Part shown: positions 33,533 to 42,159 of the stretch, piece after piece | How positions within the stretch are numbered: the stretch's first letter is position 1 | How the letters are laid out: the number at the start of each line of letters is the position of its first letter | Program-made: the position numbers and the translations under genes | Notes under the pieces: generated by a model | What the model was told of the DNA's origin: nothing | What the model saw: only the letters and a program-made list of their open reading frames with translations | Databases searched by the model: none | Source of the DNA: Cellulomonas terrae | GTDB taxonomy: Bacteria > Actinomycetota > Actinomycetes > Actinomycetales > Cellulomonadaceae | Length of the DNA stretch: 64,000 bases | Direction of reading: 5' to 3' | Assembly: GCF_007990265.1 (NCBI RefSeq) | Contig: NZ_BJWH01000022.1 | Span: 1 to 64,000, forward strand

Positions 33533-34236
33533 AGGATCGGCAGCATCCGACCGAGGTCCGGCACCCCGTCGGAGGTGTAGCGCGGGTGCAGGGCGACGGC
33601 CAGCAGGTCGACGTCGTACGCCTGCCGGCCGGCCGCGAGGCGGACCCACAGGCGCGGGTCGGCGATCTCGAGGCTCCAGCCTCCACGCGCCACGACGATC
33701 TCGAGCAGCGCGTCGGCGACGAGCCGCAGGGCGCCGGGGTCGACGGGGTCCGGGCCGCGCGGCACCGACCGCGCCAGGTCGTCCGCGTGCACCACGAGCT
33801 CCAGCACCCGCGACACGGCCATCGTGCTGAGCAGCACCGGACCGCGGCGGGCCTGCACGACGAGGTCGTCGGGCCCGAGCTCGTCGAGCCGCGCGAAGGC
33901 CGCCCGCGCTCGGGCGTCCACCTCCCCGACCGGGTCGTGCGCGATGTCCACCGCCAGCTGGCGGGTGGTCTCCGCGATGTCCGCGGCGCGGGCGACGTAC
34001 GTCCCGACGTACTCGCCGAACGTGTACGGCACGGTGCCGTCGGGCAGCGGCACGCACACCGCGAGCGCCTCCATCGCGCGGCCCAGGTGCGCGACGAGCT
34101 CCGCGACGGTCCACCCGTCGAGCACGGACGGGTCGTCCGCGACGTCGTCGTCGACCACGTCGGCGATCCAGGACCGCAGGCGCTCCCACTGGGCGTGCAG
34201 GGCGGTGCGGGCGTCGGCGAGCTCGGCGGAGGGCAT
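33529..34236 (-). CDS. Maleylpyruvate isomerase N-terminal (DinB/MDMPI) family protein
   Basis: 235 aa. A DinB-type helical bundle with LDGWTVAELVAHLGRAMEAL (first His) and MAVSRVLELVVHADDLARS (second His pair), the metal-binding pattern of mycothiol-dependent MDMPI proteins, then a C-terminal beta/alpha domain. Family members are mycothiol S-transferases or isomerases; the substrate is unknown. It lies 22 nt downstream of metX on the same strand, probably at the tail of the metYX operon. Confidence 0.82.
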   Translation of the reverse strand: MPSAELADARTALHAQWERLRSWIADVVDDDVADDPSVLDGWTVAELVAHLGRAMEALAVCVPLPDGTVPYTFGEYVGTYVARAADIAETTRQLAVDIAHDPVGEVDARARAAFARLDELGPDDLVVQARRGPVLLSTMAVSRVLELVVHADDLARSVPRGPDPVDPGALRLVADALLEIVVARGGWSLEIADPRLWVRLAAGRQAYDVDLLAVALHPRYTSDGVPDLGRMLPIL

Positions 34237-34258
34237 GACGCCATCGTGCCGCAGCCTG

Positions 34259-35494
34259 CTACCGGCGCGCGCCCTGCTCCAGGAACTCCTGCACGTACGC
34301 CCCCACCAGGTCCTCCTCGATGAGGAAGCCGTCGTGGCCGTAGTCCGAGTGGATGGTGTGCAGCGACGCGTCGGGGATCCCGGCGGCGATCCGCTCGGAC
34401 TGCGCGGGCGGGAACAGGCGGTCGGAGTCCACCGCGATCACGAGCGCGCGCGCGGTGACCGAGGCGAGCGCGGCGCTCACCCCGCCCCGGTCGCGGCCGA
34501 GGTCGTGCGTGATCATCGTCCGCGTCAGCACCACGTACGTGTTGGCGTCGAACCGGCGGCTCAGCTTGTCGCCGTGGTGGTCCAGGTACGACTGCACCGC
34601 GAACCGGCCGCCCTCGAGCGGCTGCTCGCCGCCCTGCGGGATGCGCCCGAACCGCTGGTCGAGCTCCTTGGCGCTGCGGTAGGTCTGGTGCGCGATCTGC
34701 CGGGCCAGGCCGAGCCCGACGTGCGGCCCGTCGCCGGCGGCCGCGTCGTAGTAGTCGCCGTCGCGGTAGCGGGGGTCGGCGCGGATCGCGGCCAGCTGCG
34801 TGTGGAACCCCGCGATCTGGTCGCCCGACGTCTGCGCGGCGGTGGCGATCGCGGCGATGGACCCGACACGCTCGGGGGCGCTCGCCGCCCACTCCAGCAC
34901 CCGCAGGCCGCCCAGGGACGCGCCGATGACGAGCGCCCACTCGTCGATGCCGAGCAGGTCGGACAGCCGGATCTCGGCGGCGACCTGGTCGCGCACGGTC
35001 AGCAGGGGGAACCGGCTGCCCCAGGGCTTCCCGTCGGGCCCCGGTGACGCCGGTCCGGTGGAGCCCTGACAGCCACCGAGCACGTTGGGCGCGACGACGA
35101 ACCAGCGGTCCGTGTCGATCGGCGCTCCCGGTCCGACCATCGACGACCACCAGCCGGGCGTCGGGTGCCCGTCGCCGGCCTCGCCGGTCACGTGCGAGTC
35201 GCCGGTCAGCGCGTGCAGCACCAGCACCGCGTTGGTGCCGTCCTCGTTCAGCTCGCCCCACGTCTCGTACGCGAGCCGCACGGCCGGCAGCCGGCCACCG
35301 GACTCGAGCTTGAGCGGGCCGAGGTCCGCGAACTGGCGGCGGCCCACCGGGTCGCCGTCGCGCCAGGCGGCGCTCGCCGGGACGGGCGGCCGGTCGGTGG
35401 GTGCGACCCGGGACCCGAGGGTCCGCGGCCGGGCGGGGGTGAGCGTCGCCGACCCCGTCGTGGGGTCCGACGGGGTCGGCGGCGTCGTGCTCAT
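34259..35494 (-). CDS. metX: Homoserine O-acetyltransferase
   Basis: 411 aa. The alpha/beta hydrolase nucleophile is in VIGASLGGLRVLEW, the MetX signature loop is PNVLGGCQGSTGPAS, and the catalytic Asp and His are in AVDSDRLFPPAQ and DYGHDGFLIE. It acetylates homoserine for methionine synthesis. The first 50 residues are a Thr/Pro-rich extension. It starts 6 nt after the metY stop, forming a metYX operon. Acetyl versus succinyl preference cannot be fully settled by eye, but the MetX loop favours acetyl. Confidence 0.93.
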   Translation of the reverse strand: MSTTPPTPSDPTTGSATLTPARPRTLGSRVAPTDRPPVPASAAWRDGDPVGRRQFADLGPLKLESGGRLPAVRLAYETWGELNEDGTNAVLVLHALTGDSHVTGEAGDGHPTPGWWSSMVGPGAPIDTDRWFVVAPNVLGGCQGSTGPASPGPDGKPWGSRFPLLTVRDQVAAEIRLSDLLGIDEWALVIGASLGGLRVLEWAASAPERVGSIAAIATAAQTSGDQIAGFHTQLAAIRADPRYRDGDYYDAAAGDGPHVGLGLARQIAHQTYRSAKELDQRFGRIPQGGEQPLEGGRFAVQSYLDHHGDKLSRRFDANTYVVLTRTMITHDLGRDRGGVSAALASVTARALVIAVDSDRLFPPAQSERIAAGIPDASLHTIHSDYGHDGFLIEEDLVGAYVQEFLEQGARR

Positions 35495-35500
35495 GCTCGG

Positions 35501-36820
35501 TCAGGCACCCTTCGCGGCTCGGAACCCGGCGTCCAGGTCAGCCAGGATGTCATCGATGTGCTCGATGCCCACGGCGAGCCGGACCAGCCCGGGGGTGACG
35601 CCGGACAGCGCCTGCTCCTCGGGGGTGAGCTGGCTGTGCGTCGTGGACGCCGGGTGGATGACGAGCGAGCGGACGTCGCCGATGTTGGCGACGTTCGAGT
35701 GCAGCTCCAGCGCGGACACGAAGGCCTGCCCGGCCTCGGTGCCGCCCTCGAGCTCGAACGCGAGCACCGCGCCCGCGCCGCGCGGGGCGTACTTGAGCTG
35801 CGCGGCGTGCCACGGGCTCGACTCCAGGCCCGCGTAGTGCACCGCGCCGACGTCCTCGCGCGCCTCCAGCCACGCGGCGACCTTCTGCGCGTTCTCGACG
35901 TGCCGCTCGACGCGCAGCGACAGGGTCTCGATCCCCTGCGCGATGAGGAACGCGTTGAACGGGGAGATCGCCGGGCCGAGGTCGCGCAGCAGCTGCACGC
36001 GCGCCTTGAGGATGAACGCGAGGTTCACGCCGAAGATGCCACCGACGCCGAGGTCCCGGGCGAACACGAGCCCGTTGTACGACGGGTCGGGGGTGTTGTA
36101 GTTGGGGAACCGCTCCGGGTGCTGCGCGAAGTCGAACGAGCCGCCGTCGACGATGACGCCGCCGATCGCGGAGCCGTGACCGCCCAGGTACTTCGTCGCC
36201 GAGTGCACGACGATGTCGGCGCCCCACGTCAGCGGGTTGATCAGGTACGGCGTCGCCACCGTGTTGTCGACGATCAGCGGGACCCCGGACTCGTGCGCGA
36301 CCCCGGCGACGAGCTCGATGTCGAGGATGTCGGCCTTCGGGTTCGGGATGGTCTCCGCGAAGAACAGCTTGGTGTTCGGCTGGACCGCGTCCTTCCACGC
36401 CTGCGCGTCGTGCGGGTCGGTGACGAACGTCGTCTGGATGCCCAGCTTCGGCAGCGTGTAGTGCAGCAGGTTGTACGTGCCGCCGTAGAGCGAGGGGCTG
36501 GCGACGATGTGGTCACCGGCCTCCGCGATGTTGAGGATGGCGAGCGTCTCGGCGGCCTGGCCCGAGGCGACGAGCAGCGCCCCGACGCCGCCCTCGAGGT
36601 CGGCGATGCGGTTCTCGACGACCTCCTGCGTGGGGTTGCCGATGCGCGTGTAGATCGGGCCGAGCTCCTTGAGCGCGAACCGGTCGGCGGCCTGCTGCGC
36701 GGAGTCGAAGACGAAGGACGTCGTCTGGTAGATCGGCAGCGCGCGGGCGCCCGTGGCGGGGTCCGCGGTCTGGCCGGCGTGGATCTGGCGGGTCTCGAAG
36801 TTCCAGCTCTCGTTGCTCAC
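35501..36820 (-). CDS. metY: O-acetylhomoserine sulfhydrylase (aminocarboxypropyltransferase)
   Basis: 439-aa Cys/Met-metabolism PLP enzyme. The PLP lysine is in VVHSATKYLGGHG; LYGGTYNLL and VDNTVATPYLINPLTWGAD are conserved cofactor segments; the N-terminus FETRQIHAGQ and the C-terminal SGVTPGLVRLAVGIEHIDDI are typical. It converts O-acetylhomoserine plus sulfide to homocysteine. First gene of metYX. GTG/ATG choice: the start at 36820 keeps the standard MSNESWNFETRQ N-terminus. Confidence 0.95.
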   Translation of the reverse strand: MSNESWNFETRQIHAGQTADPATGARALPIYQTTSFVFDSAQQAADRFALKELGPIYTRIGNPTQEVVENRIADLEGGVGALLVASGQAAETLAILNIAEAGDHIVASPSLYGGTYNLLHYTLPKLGIQTTFVTDPHDAQAWKDAVQPNTKLFFAETIPNPKADILDIELVAGVAHESGVPLIVDNTVATPYLINPLTWGADIVVHSATKYLGGHGSAIGGVIVDGGSFDFAQHPERFPNYNTPDPSYNGLVFARDLGVGGIFGVNLAFILKARVQLLRDLGPAISPFNAFLIAQGIETLSLRVERHVENAQKVAAWLEAREDVGAVHYAGLESSPWHAAQLKYAPRGAGAVLAFELEGGTEAGQAFVSALELHSNVANIGDVRSLVIHPASTTHSQLTPEEQALSGVTPGLVRLAVGIEHIDDILADLDAGFRAAKGA

Positions 36821-37269
36821 GGTTCAGCGCTCCGTTGTCGATAAGGGATCTGGGGGACCGCGGAGGGGCTTCGGCAGCCGACGTCCGTCCCGCGGAGGGG
36901 GTGGAGTGGCGCACGGATCGAGCCATGGCTCGGGCGGGACGTCGAGGCCGCCGTGATGGCGACCTGCCCGCGGGCACAGCCGAGCGTGCGCTGGGTCAGC
37001 GACACATTCGGCGGGACATGGGCTGAGACTAAGCGGATCCGTCCGACAACTGAAACAGCCGTCTCATCAGGTGGTCGTCGGTCTTCTCACCAGGCGTCAT
37101 TGCGGCGAACGGGTGATCTCTGCGAGAACCTGTCCGGTTCCTCCCAAAGCACATCGATGTGACTCGTGGGACTGGTGTGACAGATGTTCTCTTCTGGGAT
37201 TTCCGCCGGTAGCGTCCCCCGAGGACGGCCGCTGACGGCCGTGCTTCGACGTCGGGGAGGGCGTTCACG
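36821..37269. other. Divergent intergenic region metY / NlpC-P60 gene
   Basis: 449 bp with no gene. On the metY side two direct copies of CCGCGGAGGGG lie at 36858-36868 and 36890-36900 (CCCCTCCGCGG in the metY leader). On the other side TGTGAC occurs at 37158-37163 and 37176-37181, 18 bp apart. No SAM-I or SAM-IV riboswitch core (CGGCAACCC) could be found. Composition falls near 37020-37200. Confidence 0.6.
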
Positions 37270-38661
37270 GTGAGCCACAGCAGGAACACGCGCAGGGCGC
37301 TCGTCGCAGGCGCCCTCGTCGCCGCACTGCTGTCCGCCGGTGCCTCCAGCGCGCTCGCCGACCCGACGCCGCCCTCCGCGCAGGACGTCCAGCGTGCGCA
37401 GGGCGCAGTGAAGTCCGCGGAGCGCTCCGTCGCCTCCATGGAGGTCCGGCTCGCCCAGCTGAGCGCCGAGACCGACGCGGCCGAGCTCAAGGTCCAGCAG
37501 GCCGGCGAGGCGTACAACCGCGCCGTCGTCGACGCCGACGCGGCCCAGCAGGCCTCGGATGACGCCGTCGCGCGCTCGACGGAAGCGGCCGCCACCGCCG
37601 AGGACGCCCGCCGCCAGCTCGTCGCCATCGCCCGCGAGGTCGCCCGGTCCGGAGGCTCGACCGACCTCCTCCAGGCGCTCCTGTCGTCCGAGGGCTTCCA
37701 GGACGTCGCCCGCCGCAGCACCGCGCTCGACCGCATCAGCGGCAAGGCCGACGAGGCCGTCCAGGAGTACCGGGCGACCCAGCTCGTCGCCACCACCCTC
37801 GCCGACCGCGCCACGCAGGCCGCCGACGCGGCGAAGGCCGCCAAGACCTCCGCCGCCGACGCGCTGGCCGCCGCCGAGAAGGCGCAGACGGACGCCGTCG
37901 CCGCGCAGACCGCCGCCGCGACCGAGCGCGACGGCCTCATCACCGCCCTGGCCGCCGCCCGTCAGACCAGTGCCGAGGTCGAGCGTGCGCGCCAGGACTT
38001 CGTCGACCAGCAGCGCCGCGAGCGCGAGGAGGCCGCCGCGCGCGCCGCCGCCCTGCGCCCGGTCGTCGCGCCGCCGACCAGGCCCGCCGCGCCGCCGGCA
38101 GCCGGTGGCGGGACCACCGCACCCCCGGCGACGACGACCCCGCCCGCCACGACCACCCCACCGGTCACGACGACCCCGCCGGGCACGACCACCCCGCCGC
38201 CCGTCACGACCACCCCGCCGCCCCCGGTGGTCACCCCGCCTCCCGCACCCTCGAACCCCCACGGCCTCGGCACCGGCCGCTCGCGCGGATCGGCCGCCGG
38301 CGGCGCCTCGGCGCTCGCCTGGGCGCAGACCAAGACGGGGCTGCCGTACGTCTGGGGCGGCGTCGGTCCCGACGGGTACGACTGCTCCGGCCTGACGATG
38401 GGCGCCTGGCGCACCGCCGGCGTCAACCTCGCGCGCACCACCCGGGACCAGTACAAGCAGGTCCTCAAGATCAGCTACAACGACCTGCGCCCCGGCGACC
38501 TCGTCTTCTGGTCGACGGACCCGAACAACCCGGACGCGATCTACCACGTCGCGATCTGGGCCGGCGGCGGCCAGATCATGGAGGCCTCCAAGCCGGGTGA
38601 CCCGCTGCGCACGACCTCGATGCGCTGGGGCAGCACGATGCCCTTCGCGGGCCGCCCGTAA
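37270..38661 (+). CDS. Secreted NlpC/P60 peptidoglycan endopeptidase with coiled coil
   Basis: 463 aa. Signal peptide ending SSALA-DPTP near residue 30; a coiled-coil of about 30-255 (long Ala/Glu/Gln heptads, RipA/CwlO-like); a Thr/Pro-rich spacer of TTPP repeats (about 268-325); and an NlpC/P60 domain with catalytic Cys in GYDCSGLTMGAW, His in YHVAIWAGGGQIMEA and the polar third residue further on. It cleaves stem peptides during cell separation. GTG 37270 follows GGGAGGG at 8-9 nt. Confidence 0.92.
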   Translation: MSHSRNTRRALVAGALVAALLSAGASSALADPTPPSAQDVQRAQGAVKSAERSVASMEVRLAQLSAETDAAELKVQQAGEAYNRAVVDADAAQQASDDAVARSTEAAATAEDARRQLVAIAREVARSGGSTDLLQALLSSEGFQDVARRSTALDRISGKADEAVQEYRATQLVATTLADRATQAADAAKAAKTSAADALAAAEKAQTDAVAAQTAAATERDGLITALAAARQTSAEVERARQDFVDQQRREREEAAARAAALRPVVAPPTRPAAPPAAGGGTTAPPATTTPPATTTPPVTTTPPGTTTPPPVTTTPPPPVVTPPPAPSNPHGLGTGRSRGSAAGGASALAWAQTKTGLPYVWGGVGPDGYDCSGLTMGAWRTAGVNLARTTRDQYKQVLKISYNDLRPGDLVFWSTDPNNPDAIYHVAIWAGGGQIMEASKPGDPLRTTSMRWGSTMPFAGRP

Positions 38662-38677
38662 CCGGCACCGCTCCACG

Positions 38678-38689
38678 ACGTCCGCACTC
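38678..38689 (+). repeat. ACGTCCGCACTC half-site
   Basis: Exact 12-mer 16 nt after the NlpC/P60 stop; its mirror copy is at 38995-39006, on the far side of the remnant. Confidence 0.7.
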
Positions 38690-38731
38690 CCGGGGCAGGA
38701 ACCCGACTGAGCTCCCCGGCCAGAGCGCGCA

Positions 38732-38775
38732 ACGTCCGCACTCGTGTGGGTCAGCACCCCTCGGAGTGCGGACGT
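38732..38775. repeat. ACGTCCGCACTC palindrome (hairpin)
   Basis: ACGTCCGCACTC (38732-38743) and GAGTGCGGACGT (38764-38775) are exact mirror copies around a 20-nt loop, the same design as at 25214-25263. Confidence 0.8.
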
Positions 38776-38795
38776 CGGTGTCGCCTCAGGTTCTG

Positions 38796-39010
38796 CGTGG
38801 GTCAACGCGTGTCGGGGGACCAGCCGGCGCGGCGGAGTGCGCACCGCCGCCGGCGTCACGGAGGACGGCCCGGAGCAGGGTGCGACGCCTGTCGCGTCGG
38901 ACCCGGTCCAGCACCGAGGAGACCGCGTCGATGGTGAGCTGCGCCGCAGTGACCCCCAGACTGCGGATCTGCGGCCGGGTGAGAAGGCCCGCCTGAGTGC
39001 GGACGTCGTG
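38796..39010 (-). pseudogene. Start-less gene remnant, AbiEi/DUF559-like N-terminus
   Basis: A minus-strand frame reads RTQAGLLTRPQIRSLGVTAA followed by an Arg-rich helix (VLDRVRRDRRRTLLRAVL), then degenerates to a stop. The AGLLTRPQIRSLGV stretch resembles the N-terminal HTH of AbiEi-type antitoxin/DUF559 proteins. No ATG, GTG or TTG is placed to start it outside ppa, and no effector domain follows. It begins within the repeat half-site at 38995. Assignment by eye only. Confidence 0.35.
38995..39006 (-). repeat. ACGTCCGCACTC half-site (inverted)
   Basis: GAGTGCGGACGT, mirror of the copy at 38678, 13 nt from the ppa stop. Confidence 0.7.
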
Positions 39011-39018
39011 GGGTTGGG

Positions 39019-39516
39019 TCAGTGGTTGTAGTAGTTCGTGTCGATGGCTCGCTGGCGGCTGCGTTCGATCTCCGCCTCCGCCTCCGAGCGGCCTACCCAG
39101 TGGGCGCCCTCGACGGACTTGCCGGGCTCCAGGTCCTTGTAGACCTCGAAGAAGTGCTGGATCTCCAGGCGGTGGAAGTCGGACACGTCGTCGATGTCCT
39201 GGCGCCACGCGGCGCGCTGGTCACCCGTGGGGACGCAGAGCACCTTGTCGTCGCCGCCGGCCTCGTCGCGCATGCGGAACATGCCGAGCGCACGGGCGCG
39301 GATGAGGCAACCGGGGAACGTCGGCTCCTCCAGGAGCACCAGGGCGTCCAGGGGGTCGCCGTCCTCGCCGAGCGTGCCCTCGATGAACCCGTAGTCGTCG
39401 GGGTAACGGGTGGAGGTGAACAGCATCCGGTCGAGGCGGATACGCCCCGTGGCGTGATCCACCTCGTACTTGTTGCGCTGACCCTTCGGGATCTCGATCG
39501 TGACGTCGAACTCCAC
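39019..39516 (-). CDS. ppa: Inorganic pyrophosphatase
   Basis: 165-aa family I soluble PPase. Conserved features: [38 protein letters not shown] with the metal-binding Asp cluster, and [12 protein letters not shown]. It hydrolyses PPi to drive biosynthesis. GTG 39516 follows GGAGGAG with 5 nt spacing. Divergent from dacB, as in mycobacteria where ppa borders the same block. Confidence 0.96.
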   Translation of the reverse strand: MEFDVTIEIPKGQRNKYEVDHATGRIRLDRMLFTSTRYPDDYGFIEGTLGEDGDPLDALVLLEEPTFPGCLIRARALGMFRMRDEAGGDDKVLCVPTGDQRAAWRQDIDDVSDFHRLEIQHFFEVYKDLEPGKSVEGAHWVGRSEAEAEIERSRQRAIDTNYYNH

Positions 39517-39681
39517 AGCTGCTCCTCCACCCACGTCCGCGCCCAGGTTCCGGGACCGGCGGCCGCGACGCTCGTCATGGTGCGGCGCGCCGGGGTGTCT
39601 GGGGCGCCCTTGTCTCGGACAGTAGTCTGACGCACCGCGGGACGGGGCGTCCCACCGGGGAACGAGCAGGGCGGGGTGACG

Positions 39682-41094
39682 ATGACCACAGCGGCGAGAG
39701 TCGTCGGCGTCAGCGCGCTCGTCCTCGTGCTGGCGGGCGGGGCGTACGCGACGGCGGACGCGTACGACGTCGTCCCGGGCATGGTCACGCTCGCCGAGGT
39801 CCCGCCGGACCCGTTGCCGTTCCCGACGGCGCCGGGCGCGGTCGAGCCGGTCGACACGGTGCCGGCGCTGCCGAACCTCGACCCCCAGGCGCCGTTGCCC
39901 GCGGCGGCGAACGTGCAGGCGCTCGTCGACGGGCTGGTGAAGGACCCGCGCATGGGCGCGAGCGTCGGGGTGGTGGTCGCCGACCAGCTGACCGGGGACG
40001 TGCTCGGCGCGCACCTGCCCGCCGACGGTCGCACGCCCGCGTCGACGGCGAAGCTGGTCACGGCGGTGGCCGCCCTGAGCACCCTCGGGCCGGACGTGAC
40101 CTTGCCGACGAGCGTCGTGCGCGGCCCCGGCACGAGCATCGTGCTCGTCGGCGGCGGGGACATGATGCTCGCGGCGGGTGCGGGGGACCCGACGGCCGTC
40201 GTGGGCCACGCCGGGCTGGCCGACCTGGCCGCGCAGGTGGCCAAGGAGCTCCAGCTCGAGGGCGCGACGACGGTGAGCCTCGGTTTCGACGACTCCCTGT
40301 TCACCGGCCCGACCCTGAGCCCGACGTGGAACCCGGCCGACGTCGCCGCGGGGTTCGTCGCGCCGGTGACGCCGCTCGCGGTGGACACCGCGAAGATCAA
40401 GCCCGGCGAGTACCCGCCCCGGTACGCGGACCCGTCGCTCGCGGCGGCGAACACGTTCGCGCAGCGGCTCGCGGAGGTCGGGATCACGGTCGACGGGAAC
40501 CCACGACGGGCGCCGCGGCCGGAGGGCGGGCGGGAGATCGGCGTCGTGCAGTCGGCCACGCTCGACGGCATCGTGCACCACTTCCTGGACACGTCCGACA
40601 ACGCGATCACCGAGGTGGTGAGCCGCCTCGTGGCCATCGACCAGGGGCTGCCGGCGTCGTTCGAGGGCGGGACGACCGCCGTCCTGCACGCGGTGAGCGT
40701 GGCGGGCGTCGACACCGCAGGGGCGCACCTGTCCGACGCGTCGGGGCTCGGGGCCGGGTCCGTCCTGCCGCCCGACCTCCTCCTCGGCCTGCTGCGGCTC
40801 GCGACGGACCCCGCGCACGGCGTGCTGCGGGACGTCGCGACGGGCATGCCGATCGCGGGGCTGACGGGCACGCTGAGCGACCGCTACACGCAGTCGCCGG
40901 CACGGGGGCTGGTGCGCGCGAAGACGGGCAGCCTGCCGCACGTGACGTCACTGGCGGGCACGGTGCTCGACGTCGACGGGCGCCAGCTGGTCTTCGTGGT
41001 CCTCGCGGACGCGACCCCCGACGGCGGCCAGTGGGGCCCGCGCGCGGCCATCGACTCGTTCGTCACCGCGTTGTCCGGGTGCGGCTGCGGTTAG
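39682..41094 (+). CDS. dacB: D-alanyl-D-alanine carboxypeptidase/endopeptidase (S13, PBP4-like)
   Basis: 470 aa. One N-terminal hydrophobic signal/anchor ([17 protein letters not shown]) and a serine hydrolase domain with SxxK PASTAKL, SxN TSDNAIT and KTG RAKTGSL. It removes or cuts the terminal D-Ala of peptidoglycan stem peptides outside the membrane. GGGG precedes ATG 39682; GTG 39676 is an alternative. Its TAG stop is also the first half of the next gene's -10. Confidence 0.92.
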   Translation: MTTAARVVGVSALVLVLAGGAYATADAYDVVPGMVTLAEVPPDPLPFPTAPGAVEPVDTVPALPNLDPQAPLPAAANVQALVDGLVKDPRMGASVGVVVADQLTGDVLGAHLPADGRTPASTAKLVTAVAALSTLGPDVTLPTSVVRGPGTSIVLVGGGDMMLAAGAGDPTAVVGHAGLADLAAQVAKELQLEGATTVSLGFDDSLFTGPTLSPTWNPADVAAGFVAPVTPLAVDTAKIKPGEYPPRYADPSLAAANTFAQRLAEVGITVDGNPRRAPRPEGGREIGVVQSATLDGIVHHFLDTSDNAITEVVSRLVAIDQGLPASFEGGTTAVLHAVSVAGVDTAGAHLSDASGLGAGSVLPPDLLLGLLRLATDPAHGVLRDVATGMPIAGLTGTLSDRYTQSPARGLVRAKTGSLPHVTSLAGTVLDVDGRQLVFVVLADATPDGGQWGPRAAIDSFVTALSGCGCG

Positions 41095-41097
41095 TTT
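41092..41097 (+). promoter_or_regulatory. Leaderless -10 overlapping the dacB stop codon
   Basis: TAGTTT begins with the dacB TAG stop and ends 6 nt before GTG 41104. Confidence 0.5.
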
Positions 41098-41103
41098 GAC
41101 TCG

Positions 41104-42159
41104 GTGGACACCCCTGAAGGACCTGTCGACTGGGAGCTCGCAACCCGCATCGCCGGCCGGCTGGCCGCGCCGGGGCCGGTGGCGGACCGCGCGGAGCTGA
41201 CCGCGCTGGTCGACGAGCTGCGCGACGCCGCCGGCCGCGCGGCCGTGCACGCCGCGGCGATCACCGGCCTCGCGGCGGCGGACGGGACCGCACCCGAGCA
41301 GGTCTCGACGGTGCTGGTGGTGGACCGGCCGCGCTGGGCCCAGGCCAACGCCGAGGTGTTCGCCGCGATGACCGGTCCGCTGAGCACGACGTCCCCGTCG
41401 GCCACCGCGCGCGCGGGTGCTGCGGTGCAGGTCGGCGGGGTGCTGGCGCTCCTGTCCGGCAAGGTGCTCGGCCAGTTCGACCCGTTCACGACGACCGTCG
41501 ACGGCCGTGGCCGGCTGCTCCTCGTCGCCCCCAACGTCCTGCACCACGAGCGCCGGCTCAAGGTCGACCCGTCGGGCTTCCGCCTCTGGGTGGCCCTGCA
41601 CGAGCAGACGCACGCGCTGCAGTTCGCCGCGGCGCCGTGGCTCGCGGACCACCTGCGCACCCGGGCCGCCGAGCTGCTGACCGACCTGGCTGCCGACAAG
41701 GCGCTGGTCCCGCGGCTGGGCGAGCTGCTCGGGGCGGTCACGCGGGCCGTCACCGGCGGCGCCGACGACGGGGTGGGCGTGCTCGACCTGCTCTCGACGC
41801 GGCAGCGGGAGGTGTTCGAGGAGGTCGGCGCGGTCATGGCGCTGCTCGAGGGGCACGCGGACGTGGCGATGGACGAGGTCGGCCCCCGGGTGGTGCCGAG
41901 CGTGCGCGCGATCCGCAAGGCGTTCGAGGCGCGACGCGACGAGGCGGCGAGGTCACGCGGGGTGGACCGCGTGCTACGGCGGCTGCTGGGCCTCGACACC
42001 AAGCTCGCGCAGAACCGCGACGGTGCGGCGTTCGTCCGGGCCGTGCGCAAGGACGTCGGCCTCGACGGGCTGAACGCGGTGTGGGCGTCGGCCGACCACC
42101 TCCCGCGACCGCAGGAGATCCTCGACGCGCGCGCCTGGGTGCGCCGGGTGCACGGGTGA
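41104..42159 (+). CDS. Zinc-dependent metalloprotease-like DUF2342 protein
   Basis: 351 aa. The zinc site is [13 protein letters not shown] (HExxH) with a downstream [19 protein letters not shown] supplying the third ligand. This family, the counterpart of mycobacterial Rv3626c, is annotated as hydrolase or F420-associated by gene neighbourhood; proteolysis is not proven. Overlaps tilS by GTGA, so the two are coupled. Confidence 0.88.
   Translation: MDTPEGPVDWELATRIAGRLAAPGPVADRAELTALVDELRDAAGRAAVHAAAITGLAAADGTAPEQVSTVLVVDRPRWAQANAEVFAAMTGPLSTTSPSATARAGAAVQVGGVLALLSGKVLGQFDPFTTTVDGRGRLLLVAPNVLHHERRLKVDPSGFRLWVALHEQTHALQFAAAPWLADHLRTRAAELLTDLAADKALVPRLGELLGAVTRAVTGGADDGVGVLDLLSTRQREVFEEVGAVMALLEGHADVAMDEVGPRVVPSVRAIRKAFEARRDEAARSRGVDRVLRRLLGLDTKLAQNRDGAAFVRAVRKDVGLDGLNAVWASADHLPRPQEILDARAWVRRVHG

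Larger units (their letters stand above)
38662..39018. other. Repeat-rich convergent junction between NlpC/P60 gene and ppa
   Basis: 357 bp without an intact gene. It holds four half-sites of the ACGTCCGCACTC family and, on the minus strand, an open remnant at about 38796-39010. Confidence 0.65.

Noticed and set aside
36821..37021. SAM-IV/SAM-I riboswitch upstream of metY
   Set aside because: The conserved CGGCAACCC core and the GGTCA...GACC closing helix could not be found on the metY strand.
37060..37110. CTGATGAG on the minus strand as a hammerhead ribozyme core
   Set aside because: The required GAAA segment and flanking stems are not in the same strand and order.
37022..37269. c-di-AMP riboswitch before the NlpC/P60 gene
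   Set aside because: Length would fit, but the conserved paired motifs are not recognisable; only two TGTGAC repeats were seen.
38744..39031. A 95-codon plus-strand open frame in the NlpC/ppa junction
   Set aside because: No RBS, overlaps repeat half-sites and the ppa end, composition like noncoding shadow.
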